This document shows positions 45,095 to 52,217 of a DNA stretch of 64,000 nucleotides, piece by piece. The DNA comes from Bradyrhizobium quebecense. GTDB lineage: Bacteria; Pseudomonadota; Alphaproteobacteria; Rhizobiales; Xanthobacteraceae. The stretch lies in contig NZ_CP088022.1 in the NCBI RefSeq assembly GCF_013373795.3, positions 2,108,001 to 2,172,000 on the forward strand. The letters are read 5' to 3'. A program made the position numbers and the translations under genes. The notes beneath the pieces are model-generated. The model had not been told where the DNA came from. It did not search any database and was given only the letters and a program-made list of their open reading frames with translations. Position 1 is the stretch's first letter. The number at the start of each line of letters is the position of its first letter.

Positions 45095-45142
45095 GCAGGG
45101 TCGTCCCCGCGGATGGTATGGTGAGGAGAAGGTCGTCCTTCC
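45095..45142 (-). promoter_or_regulatory. Guanidine-II (mini-ykkC) riboswitch
   Basis: On the minus strand two hairpins each close an ACGA tetraloop. The first is GGAAGG-ACGA-CCTTCT (45142-45127; six pairs including a G-U). The second is GCGGGG-ACGA-CCCTGC (45110-45095; six pairs). Paired ACGR-loop stem-loops at this spacing, just before the ribosome site of a sugE gene, are the definition of mini-ykkC. Ligand binding is expected to expose the GGAGGG ribosome site at 45087-45082. Confidence 0.88.
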
Positions 45143-45230
45143 GGTTCCTATATGTGGGTGGTGCGGCCATCCCGCATTGCGACAAAACGCCCTTGATTGC
45201 GCCCGTTTTCCCTGCCAAACGCTGCCCGCC

Positions 45231-46850
45231 ATGTCTGATACCGCTGTTTCAACCGAATCGCCGTCCCGCTCGCCGCTTTCAGAGGAAGTGGCGCGACGGC
45301 GCACCTTTGCGATCATCTCGCACCCGGACGCCGGCAAGACCACGCTGACGGAAAAGCTGCTGCTGTTCGGCGGCGCCATCAACCTCGCGGGCCAGGTCAA
45401 GGCCAAGGGCGAGCGCCGCAACACGCGCTCGGACTGGATGAAGATCGAGCGCGAGCGCGGCATCTCGGTGGTCACCTCGGTGATGACCTTCGAGTTCAAC
45501 GACCTCGTGTTCAACCTGCTGGATACGCCGGGCCACGAGGACTTTTCGGAAGACACCTATCGCACGCTGACCGCGGTCGACTCCGCGGTGATGGTGATCG
45601 ACGCCGCCAAAGGCATCGAGGCGCGCACGCGAAAACTGTTCGAGGTGTGCCGCCTGCGCGACATCCCGATCATCACCTTCATCAACAAGATGGACCGCGA
45701 GAGCCGCGACACGTTCGAGCTTCTGGACGAGATCGAGAAGACGCTGGCGCTCGACACCACGCCGATGACCTGGCCGGTCGGCCGTGGCCGCGATTTCCTC
45801 GGCACCTACGACGTCGTCAATGGCGGCGTGCGGCTGCTCGAGGGTGGCGGCGCCAAGACCGGCGCCACCGAGCAGATCGACATCGCCGATCTCGGCAAGC
45901 GCAATCCCAATCTCGACGTCGCCGAGGTCAGGGATGAGCTGGCGCTGGCCTCGGAAGCCTGCAAGCCGTTCGAGCTTGCGGCATTCCGCGAGGGGCATCT
46001 GACGCCGGTCTATTTCGGCAGCGCGCTGCGCAATTTCGGCGTCGGCGATTTGCTGGAGGGGCTCGGCAAGTTCGCGCCGGCGCCGCGCGCGCAGGATTCC
46101 GATCTGCGCAAGGTCGAGGCGGCGGAGCCGCGCATGAGCGCGTTCGTGTTCAAGATCCAGGCCAACATGGATCCGAACCACCGCGACCGCATCGCGTTCG
46201 CGCGGCTGTGCTCCGGCAAGCTCGTCCGCGGCATGAAGGCCAAGCTGGTGCGCACCGGCAAGAACATGAGCCTGTCGAGCCCGCAATTCTTCTTCGCCCA
46301 GGACCGCTCGGTGGCGGATGAAGCCTTCGCCGGCGACGTCGTCGGCATTCCGAACCACGGCACCTTGCGGATCGGCGACACCCTGACCGAGGGCGAGGAT
46401 CTGACCTTCGTCGGCGTGCCGAGCTTCGCGCCGGAAATCGTCCGCCGCGTTCGGCTGACGGATGCGATGAAGGCGAAGAAGCTGAAGGAAGCCTTGCAGC
46501 AGATGTCGGAGGAGGGCGTCGTGCAGGTGTTCCGTCCGCGCGACGGCGCGCCGGCGCTGGTCGGCGTGGTCGGTCCGCTGCAGCTCGACGTGCTGAAGGC
46601 GCGGCTCGATGCGGAATATTCTCTGCCGGTCGAGTTCGAGGTCAGCGAATTCTCGCTGGCGCGCTGGATCTCGTCCGACGACCGCAAGAAGTTAGAGGCC
46701 TTCGTCGCCGCCAACAATTCCGGCATCGCCGACGACGTCGATGGCGATCCCGTGTTCATGGCCAAGAACGAGTTCTATCTCGGCTACACCCGCGAGCGCG
46801 CCGAAGGCATCATCTTCTCCAACGTCAAGGACGTGAAGAAGAAGGCGTAG
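45231..46850 (+). CDS. prfC: Peptide chain release factor 3
   Basis: 539 residues. The translational GTPase motifs are present: G1 SHPDAGKTTLTEKLLLFGG, the switch segment RGISVVTSVM, G3 DTPGHEDFSED and G4 NKMDRESRD. The C-terminal RF3 domain includes GVVGPLQLDVLKARLDAEYS. ATG 45231 begins the usual N-terminal extension; codons back to 45177 are probably untranslated. RF3 releases RF1/RF2 from the ribosome after termination. Confidence 0.93.
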   Translation: MSDTAVSTESPSRSPLSEEVARRRTFAIISHPDAGKTTLTEKLLLFGGAINLAGQVKAKGERRNTRSDWMKIERERGISVVTSVMTFEFNDLVFNLLDTPGHEDFSEDTYRTLTAVDSAVMVIDAAKGIEARTRKLFEVCRLRDIPIITFINKMDRESRDTFELLDEIEKTLALDTTPMTWPVGRGRDFLGTYDVVNGGVRLLEGGGAKTGATEQIDIADLGKRNPNLDVAEVRDELALASEACKPFELAAFREGHLTPVYFGSALRNFGVGDLLEGLGKFAPAPRAQDSDLRKVEAAEPRMSAFVFKIQANMDPNHRDRIAFARLCSGKLVRGMKAKLVRTGKNMSLSSPQFFFAQDRSVADEAFAGDVVGIPNHGTLRIGDTLTEGEDLTFVGVPSFAPEIVRRVRLTDAMKAKKLKEALQQMSEEGVVQVFRPRDGAPALVGVVGPLQLDVLKARLDAEYSLPVEFEVSEFSLARWISSDDRKKLEAFVAANNSGIADDVDGDPVFMAKNEFYLGYTRERAEGIIFSNVKDVKKKA

Positions 46851-46878
46851 CGCCGAATACGATAGCGCCACATACTCA

Positions 46879-46983
46879 GTGTCGTCCCCCGGCTCGACCG
46901 GGGGACCCAGTACGCCGTGGCTTATCCGTTCGATCACTGCCGTCTCTGGAATACCGGATCGCCCGGTCGCGCCGGGCGATGAC
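46879..46983. repeat. Two-hairpin intergenic repeat, family A, copy 2
   Basis: GTGTCGTCCCCCGGCTCGAC, then CGGGGGACCCAGTAC, a 40-base spacer, and GGAATACCGGATCGCCCGGT...CGGGCGATGAC. It is the inverted counterpart of the copy at 35694-35797. It lies 29 bases after the prfC stop, so it may also terminate prfC transcripts. Confidence 0.75.
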
Positions 46984-47083
46984 AATTGTGGTTACGGCGC
47001 GCGCAAGGAATTGAACGCGGCCCCGCTTGATGCGGTCCGGCCGCGGTACCATTTTCCCCGGAGCGCAATCCGGGTCCGTCTGC

Positions 47084-47689
47084 ATGCTCCGACGCGTCGT
47101 CATCTGCCTCGCTTTTGCCGTGCTGGCCGTTGTGCTCGCGAACGCTGCCTCTGCGCAGCAGCGGCAGCAGACCAATCCGGCGCCGTTCGCACACACGCCT
47201 TGCAGTGTGCTCGACGAAGGGCCTTGCATCCCGTCCTATTGCAGCGTGTTCAATCACGGGCCGTGCTTTCCCGAGATGGATTATCCGTACGGCGAAAATC
47301 TCCAGCTCACGATCCTGACGGTGCCGCCCGAGGACCAGGCCGCGAAATACCGCAAACCGGATCATGATCTCAATACCATCGGCGATCTGTTCGCCGCGCT
47401 ACGTTCCTGCTGGGCGCCGCCGCCGGCGGATGATGCGCGCGAGGGCATGCAGATGTCGGTGCGCTTCAGCTTCAAGCGGACCGGGGAGATGATCGGTACG
47501 CCGCGGCTGACGTTCGCGACCCGGGGCATCCCGCCGGATACCCGCACGACCTACCTCAACGCGATCAACGCCTCGCTCGGCGCCTGCCTGCCGCTGAAAT
47601 TCACCGGCGGGCTCGGCGGCGCGCTGGCCGGCCGCCCGATCATGATCCGCTATGTCGACAATCGGGATGTACAAGATCTAAGTCACTGA
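47084..47689 (+). CDS. Secreted hypothetical protein
   Basis: 201 residues. Signal peptide MLRRVVICLAFAVLAVVLAN ending in ASA, then a Cys-rich segment (TPCSVLDEGPCIPSYCSVFN) with four cysteines spaced for disulfides. The C-terminal half (MQMSVRFSFKRTGEMIGTPR, then LTFATRGIPP) resembles a TonB-C-like/energy-transducer beta module. Periplasmic location is likely. It is widely seen in Bradyrhizobium-type genomes as unknown, by recall. ATG 47084 was chosen as the start of the signal peptide. Confidence 0.7.
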   Translation: MLRRVVICLAFAVLAVVLANAASAQQRQQTNPAPFAHTPCSVLDEGPCIPSYCSVFNHGPCFPEMDYPYGENLQLTILTVPPEDQAAKYRKPDHDLNTIGDLFAALRSCWAPPPADDAREGMQMSVRFSFKRTGEMIGTPRLTFATRGIPPDTRTTYLNAINASLGACLPLKFTGGLGGALAGRPIMIRYVDNRDVQDLSH

Positions 47690-47766
47690 TGTATCAAGAA
47701 TTTATCAAATTTCTTTTGAAAGAGTCGGCGGCGCTACCGGAGCGTCGGTTAAAAATGTCTTGCACT

Positions 47767-47782
47767 ATCACGAAATCGTGAT
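47767..47782. promoter_or_regulatory. 16-base palindrome upstream of small ORF
   Basis: ATCACGA-AA-TCGTGAT, with 7-base perfect arms, lies at the AT-rich left edge of the orphan-gene island, 78 bases before the 37-residue ORF. It looks like an operator for a dimeric regulator; no regulator gene is adjacent. Confidence 0.45.
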
Positions 47783-47860
47783 TGCCCTCAGGGCACATAC
47801 TGAAGAAAGTTTTAAGTCGAGCAGCAGCATTCTACTCTCCGATATCACGGGGAGAAAAGA

Positions 47861-47974
47861 ATGCTGACGATCAACTTGCTCAATAACCTTCACCTCACGA
47901 TCGATGCGGCGACATTGTCGGCGTTCGTGGCAGCCATGGCTCTGGTGCGCCGATTAGGGCGAGAGACGCGGTGA
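47861..47974 (+). CDS. Candidate 37-residue small protein
   Basis: ATG preceded by GGGGAGAAAAGA gives MLTINLLNNLHLTIDAATLS and then AFVAAMALVRRLGRETR. The product is amphipathic with a short hydrophobic middle, compatible with a membrane-active small protein. The strong ribosome site is the main support. On the opposite strand a 76-codon frame (47895-48125) overlaps it but has no ribosome site. Confidence 0.35.
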   Translation: MLTINLLNNLHLTIDAATLSAFVAAMALVRRLGRETR

Positions 47975-48283
47975 TGGAGAGAAGCTTATCGATCTTTATC
48001 TTGCGGTGAAGCTGGCCCCAAACTGTAATCGCTTGCCTTTCGGAAGCAAGCTGTTGAGCAAAAGTACGCTGCCAACGTTTGACACGCTTCTTGCATTTCG
48101 CGTTGGCGCACTGTGGGAGTTTCATAGTTAGAAGAGGGTCAGTTCCTTCTGCGCCAATCTTTTGAGTACCCGACCAAGGAAGGCTCAGACAACGTGCCTT
48201 TCTAAAATCGCGTCCTGATAGTGACTTCCTGACTTGCGCCTTATGGTAGTCGAGCTAGCTGGGGAGAAGGAGGAGGGCGAACG
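47975..48283. other. Intergenic, island left part, no firm gene
   Basis: Moderately AT-rich DNA. A minus-strand frame starting at 48125 (MKLPQCANAKCKKRVKRWQR) is possible but unsupported. Before the next gene, GGGGAGAAGGAGGAGG (about 48260-48275) supplies a very strong ribosome-binding stretch. Confidence 0.4.
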
Positions 48284-48769
48284 ATGAAAGATGCTGAATT
48301 GCGCGGGCTTGTTTTGAAAGCCCTGTACGATGTGAGACACACGCATACGTATGCCAACTTTGACACGACTCCCGGTTTGCCTGCTGTGGATCGCGATACT
48401 TTGCGAAATATCATCATTCAGCTTACAGAAAAAGGCTTAGCGAAATACACTTCGGTATATGCGGGTACAATATCAAGTGCGCGGATATCAGCGGAGGGCA
48501 TTGATGTGGTGGAAGGAAACACCGTTCCGCCAATCTCAATCACGTTTGACAACAGCATAAGCGTACGCGCCTCCCAAAACGTCCAGATCGGTCAAGGCAA
48601 CACGCAGACCGTCACGATGGAAATCAGCAAGCTCATAAACGCCATCGATGGCGGAGTCGGATCTCTGCAGGAAAAGGAAGAAGCAAAATCACTTCTGAAG
48701 AAAGTCGTAGATAACCCGCTCGTAAAAGCAACGATTGAATGGTGGGCTAAATCACATGCCGGAGCTTAA
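48284..48769 (+). CDS. Winged-helix protein with RHIM-like amyloid motif
   Basis: 161 residues. Residues 1-78 look like a small winged-helix domain (LRGLVLKALYDVRHTHTYAN; DRDTLRNIIIQLTEKGLAKY). After a short linker, SQNVQIGQGNTQTV (97-110) carries the V-Q-I-G core followed by G-x-N-T, as in RHIM-type and related bacterial amyloid signalling motifs. The C-terminal 40 residues are helical (LQEKEEAKSLLKKVVDNPLV). No catalytic motif. An AGGAGG-rich ribosome site precedes it. In bacteria such motifs have been found in NLR/STAND and effector proteins of antiviral systems; this assignment is by pattern and not proven. Confidence 0.6.
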   Translation: MKDAELRGLVLKALYDVRHTHTYANFDTTPGLPAVDRDTLRNIIIQLTEKGLAKYTSVYAGTISSARISAEGIDVVEGNTVPPISITFDNSISVRASQNVQIGQGNTQTVTMEISKLINAIDGGVGSLQEKEEAKSLLKKVVDNPLVKATIEWWAKSHAGA

Positions 48770-48936
48770 AAATCGGCGGTAAACTATCGACAGGGATTGG
48801 CGGGCACATCGTTGCTTTCAAATAATCGTTCGAAGCAACCGCGGGAGCGCGAGTTCGATTCAGCGAGCCGCGAAACTCGGCGCATCACGTCTGGTGACTT
48901 TGCTGGAACGATCGCCGTTCAACTCGCTGCAGTCCG

Positions 48937-49503
48937 TTACTTGAGTTTGTGAGATGTCCTGACGAACTCAAATCGAGATGTTAGCGTTCTACGTATATGC
49001 TGCATTACTTCAAAAAGCTCGTCCCACTGATCTGCTGCGCTTGCGGCGAGCAGGGGTGGATCTGAGAGCTTTGCTTGTATGCTGCTGCTTTTTGCGTCTT
49101 GTACGACACCGCTAAACAGGAGGGTCATAGCCTCAAGAAGGCTGCTGCGGGCAACACCTACATAGTGCCATAGGGACCACGTGTTTCTATCGTCCACGAA
49201 ACCGATCGTGTTGTCCGATATGATTTTCGCGACGAAAGTCTCAACGTTGTCTAGGTATATCTCGTGTTTGCCGTCTTCCTGTTCAAATAGAAACGCTGCG
49301 CGCCAAAGGGAAAAACCGGCGCTAGCTAAAAGTCCGCACACCCGAAGGAAGAGGGACGGCTCAAGTTGCGTCCGGTATTCACGCACAAATTCCAGTAGCG
49401 AGATTAGCTCAGGTTGGATGCGCGACCGTGCCCTCACCATCTGCTTAAAACGTTCGACTTGCTTCTCCGGATATTTGACTTTCTTAACCATCGGTCTTTC
49501 CAT
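48937..49503 (-). CDS. Hypothetical helical protein in orphan island
   Basis: 188 residues, predicted mostly helical from composition (LISLLEFVREYRTQLEPSLF; LWHYVGVARSSLLEAMTLLF; DELFEVMQHIRRTLTSRFEF). The N-terminus is basic (MVKKVKYPEKQVERFKQMVR). The start may be the ATG at 49503 or the one at 49491. No known motif. Codon use is AT-richer than in core genes. It is convergent with the RHIM-like gene and divergent from the small gene at 49575. Confidence 0.55.
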   Translation of the reverse strand: MERPMVKKVKYPEKQVERFKQMVRARSRIQPELISLLEFVREYRTQLEPSLFLRVCGLLASAGFSLWRAAFLFEQEDGKHEIYLDNVETFVAKIISDNTIGFVDDRNTWSLWHYVGVARSSLLEAMTLLFSGVVQDAKSSSIQAKLSDPPLLAASAADQWDELFEVMQHIRRTLTSRFEFVRTSHKLK

Positions 49504-49574
49504 CCCAACCGCCCAAGCGGGCAGGTTTTCTTTTCGCGGTACAATACGGCGCGTAGCTCTTTAGGAGCATGCCA

Positions 49575-49713
49575 ATGCCCAATCCCACTCTCATGGAGCA
49601 GAGTCTTGCGGACTTGCAGAAGCTGCAAGAGCAAAGCAAGAACCCAAGCGGCCAAGAAGAAGATATCGCGCTACATCGAACGCACACACGAAGCAATCTT
49701 GGACCTCGCCTAG
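49575..49713 (+). pseudogene. Small island gene with one extra base
   Basis: ATG 49575 with AGGAG upstream gives MPNPTLMEQSLADLQKLQEQ and SKNPSG. The adjacent frame then continues as AKKKISRYIERTHEAILDLA and a stop at 49711-49713. Removing one G in AAGCGGCCAAG joins SKNPS to AKKKISRY, giving a coherent 45-residue charged helix. As written, the first frame runs on to 49814 with an unrelated tail. Either a real indel or a base-calling error. Confidence 0.45.
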
Positions 49714-50318
49714 CCGCGGGGTCTCTTTTTCAGGCTTTCCCACACCTCAGTCAAAAACGCCATTACGTACCCCGCTTGTCGCAGAAATTCTTGTGCCTCG
49801 GTTTTATCCGGTAGCGCCTGCGTGTGAGCAATTACGTTCCGCGCATCGCGCAACGCCCCATACAGTTTGACCACTGATTGTGGGACCTTCTTTTGCGCAG
49901 CAAGGGAAAAAATGACGGAGGATGCCAGGGCAGCATCGATGCCCATTTCGTCACCGATCTTATAGAGCAGGTCGTCAATCTGCTCTAACGCAGCGAGGAT
50001 CTGGACCGCGGACTTTGACGTTCCAGCCCGACCCGCAAGCAGGCTCCTATTCAAATTTGAGGTGTGAAACTGGTCATCGTCGTCGACGTGTGGCGGCTCC
50101 AACCTCTGTTCGGGCCTTGGCAACGGCGAGTGCTCGATAATCTCGGCGCCCTTCTTTAGTTCTTTGTCGAACAGTATCTTCGCGCCACCGAAGCTAAATT
50201 CCAGCATTCGGTCGGCGAGCGCGCCCATGTGCTTCCGCAAAATGATAAACAAGACGATGATGACGGACGGCCATGCGATATGTCCCACCAAGGCAGCAAT
50301 AAACTGTAGCCAGTCCAT
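49710..50318 (-). CDS. Membrane-anchored protein with HEPN-like R-x4-H motif
   Basis: 202 residues. One N-terminal membrane helix (IAWPSVIIVLFIILR), a charged linker, then a helical C-domain (AVQILAALEQIDDLLYKIGD; SVVKLYGALRDARNVIAHTQ). R160-NVIA-H165 fits the R-x4-6-H signature of HEPN ribonucleases, though the same spacing occurs in DUF4145-like and other helical bundles. It follows the small damaged gene at 50328-50610 after nine bases, so the two form an operon. An AGGAG ribosome site overlaps that gene's stop. Confidence 0.55.
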   Translation of the reverse strand: MDWLQFIAALVGHIAWPSVIIVLFIILRKHMGALADRMLEFSFGGAKILFDKELKKGAEIIEHSPLPRPEQRLEPPHVDDDDQFHTSNLNRSLLAGRAGTSKSAVQILAALEQIDDLLYKIGDEMGIDAALASSVIFSLAAQKKVPQSVVKLYGALRDARNVIAHTQALPDKTEAQEFLRQAGYVMAFLTEVWESLKKRPRG

Positions 50319-50327
50319 TGGCGTCTC

Positions 50328-50610
50328 CTATCCCCGCCTATAGGCATACACGCTTAGTTCGGCCGATACAATTTGCAGATGTGGTGCTGCATCCAGGAAT
50401 GAAGATAGAGAATCAACGTTGATGCCCACGTTGATGGTTCGAGGCGCAGCGCCAAAATGGTCAATGGCATGATGGGCCACACACCGATCACAAGGACTCG
50501 CCAGCGCCTGATCCGCATGCTTCGAGATCATCAGAAGTGATCTTGAACGACGTCTTCTTGGACTTAAGTTCGATTGCAAATTTGGGACGACCAGGCCCGT
50601 CCCCAGACAT
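50328..50610 (-). pseudogene. Small island gene split by a frameshift
   Basis: ATG 50610 gives MSGDGPGRPKFAIELKSKKT and SFKITSDDLE, then leaves frame near 50519. The adjacent frame continues KHADQALASPCDRCVAHHAI and ends SAELSVYAYRRG at 50328. The two halves read naturally as one protein of about 94 residues with a CDRC pair near the middle. The ATG has a GGGGAG motif upstream. Lost function or base-calling error cannot be separated here. Confidence 0.5.
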
Positions 50611-50798
50611 TGGTGTTTGCTCCCCGAAAGCGTTTCTATCCTCTTGAAAGGATAGCTACAGCGGGAGGTGGCGGCCCTCGTCCCGACAACTCCTGACGAT
50701 GGCGACAGCTAGCCTATTGCCAAAAAAGAAGGGCAGCATTGCCACCCGCCCGGCGAAGATGTTACGCGAAGGCAGCAATCAATCAGGGGAGGAACATC

Positions 50799-51383
50799 GT
50801 GGGACTGCTCGTCATGATCCTGGGTCTCGTGCTGTTCCTCGGCATCCATGTGCTGACCAGCCTGCGCGAGCTGCGCGCCGGCATCGTCAATGCGATGGGC
50901 GAGGGGGCCTACAAGGGCGTCTATTCGCTGGTGTCGTTCGCCGGCCTCGCGCTGATCATCTGGGGCTTCGGCCACTACCGCGCGACCGGCTGGATCGACG
51001 TCTGGACGCCGCCGACCGCGTTGAAGCACATCACGGTGGCGCTGATGCTGCCGGCCGTGATCCTGGTGGTGGCCGCCTATATCCGCGGCCGCATCTACAC
51101 CACGCTGAAGCATCCGATGCTGGCGGGCGTGAAGCTGTGGGCGTTCGCGCATCTGCTCGCCAATGGCGATCTCGGCTCGATCATCCTGTTCGGCTCGTTT
51201 CTCGGCTGGGCGGTCTATGACCGCATCTCGCTGAAGCGCCGCGCGGATGCCGGCGGGCCGCCGATCCCGGTAGGCGGCCCGACCAACGACCTGATCGAGA
51301 TCGCGGTCGGTGTCATCGTCTATCTGGCGCTGGCGTTTGCGTTCCACCCGGTCGTGATCGGCGTGCCTGTCATGGGAGCCTGA
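50799..51383 (+). CDS. NnrU family membrane protein
   Basis: 194 residues from GTG 50799 with GGGGAGGAAC just upstream. [40 protein letters not shown] and [20 protein letters not shown] are the NnrU/isoprenylcysteine-methyltransferase-like landmarks. About six membrane helices. NnrU was named from nitric-oxide reduction loci in Rhodobacter, but many homologues, such as this one, lie away from nor genes. It is followed after two bases by panB. Confidence 0.85.
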   Translation: MGLLVMILGLVLFLGIHVLTSLRELRAGIVNAMGEGAYKGVYSLVSFAGLALIIWGFGHYRATGWIDVWTPPTALKHITVALMLPAVILVVAAYIRGRIYTTLKHPMLAGVKLWAFAHLLANGDLGSIILFGSFLGWAVYDRISLKRRADAGGPPIPVGGPTNDLIEIAVGVIVYLALAFAFHPVVIGVPVMGA

Positions 51384-51385
51384 CT

Positions 51386-52207
51386 ATGTCTGTTCAATCC
51401 GCCATCAAGCGCAAGACCGCGCCCGATCTGCGCGCCCGCAAGAATGGCGAGCCGATCGTGATGCTGACATCGTACCACGCGCATACCGCAGCGCTGGTCG
51501 ACCGGCACTGCGACGCCATCCTGGTCGGCGATTCCCTCGGCAACGTGATGCATGGCTTCGAGACCACGGTGCCGGTCACCCTCGACATGATGATCCTGCA
51601 GGGCCGCGCGGTGATGCGCGGCTCGCAAGCTGCGCTGGTCGTGGTCGACATGCCGTTCGGCTCCTATGAGGGCTCCAAGGAGCAGGCGTTTCAATCCGCG
51701 GTGCGGATCATGAAGGAGACGCTGTGCGGCGCGGTCAAGCTCGAGGGCGGCGCGCGGATGGCGGAGACGGTGGCGTTCCTGTCCGAGCGCGGCATTCCCG
51801 TGATGGGCCATATCGGCCTGACGCCGCAATCGATCAACACGCTCGGCTCGTTCCGCGCGCAGGGCCGCGAGGAGGAGACCTGGGCGCCGATCGAGAACGA
51901 CGCCAAGGCGATCGCGGAAGCGGGCGCCTTCTCGATCGTGGTCGAGGCGGTCGCCGAGCCGCTGGCGCGCAAGATCACGCAATCGATCACTGTTCCCACC
52001 ATCGGCATCGGCGCCAGTGCTGCCTGCGACGGGCAGGTGCTGGTGCTGGAGGACATGCTCGGCCTGTCGCCGCGCGCGCCGAAATTCGTCCGTCGCTACG
52101 GCAATCTCGGGCCGATGATCGAGGAAGCGATCGCGGGCTATGCGCGCGACGTGAAGAGCCGCGCCTTTCCCGGGCCGGAGCACGTTTACGGCATGAAGAA
52201 GAGCTGA
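51386..52207 (+). CDS. panB: 3-methyl-2-oxobutanoate hydroxymethyltransferase
   Basis: 273 residues. The family motifs are complete: [20 protein letters not shown] with DSLGNVMHG (metal-binding Asp), [34 protein letters not shown] and [17 protein letters not shown], then [15 protein letters not shown]. It makes ketopantoate from 2-oxoisovalerate and methylene-tetrahydrofolate in pantothenate biosynthesis. Two bases separate it from nnrU. No panC or panD is adjacent. Confidence 0.95.
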   Translation: MSVQSAIKRKTAPDLRARKNGEPIVMLTSYHAHTAALVDRHCDAILVGDSLGNVMHGFETTVPVTLDMMILQGRAVMRGSQAALVVVDMPFGSYEGSKEQAFQSAVRIMKETLCGAVKLEGGARMAETVAFLSERGIPVMGHIGLTPQSINTLGSFRAQGREEETWAPIENDAKAIAEAGAFSIVVEAVAEPLARKITQSITVPTIGIGASAACDGQVLVLEDMLGLSPRAPKFVRRYGNLGPMIEEAIAGYARDVKSRAFPGPEHVYGMKKS

Positions 52208-52217
52208 CGAGGCGCGC

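Noticed and set aside
47895..48125. 76-codon minus-strand frame starting MKLPQCANAKCKK
   Set aside because: The product is plausible-looking, but there is no ribosome site and it overlaps a better-supported small plus-strand frame; left unassigned.
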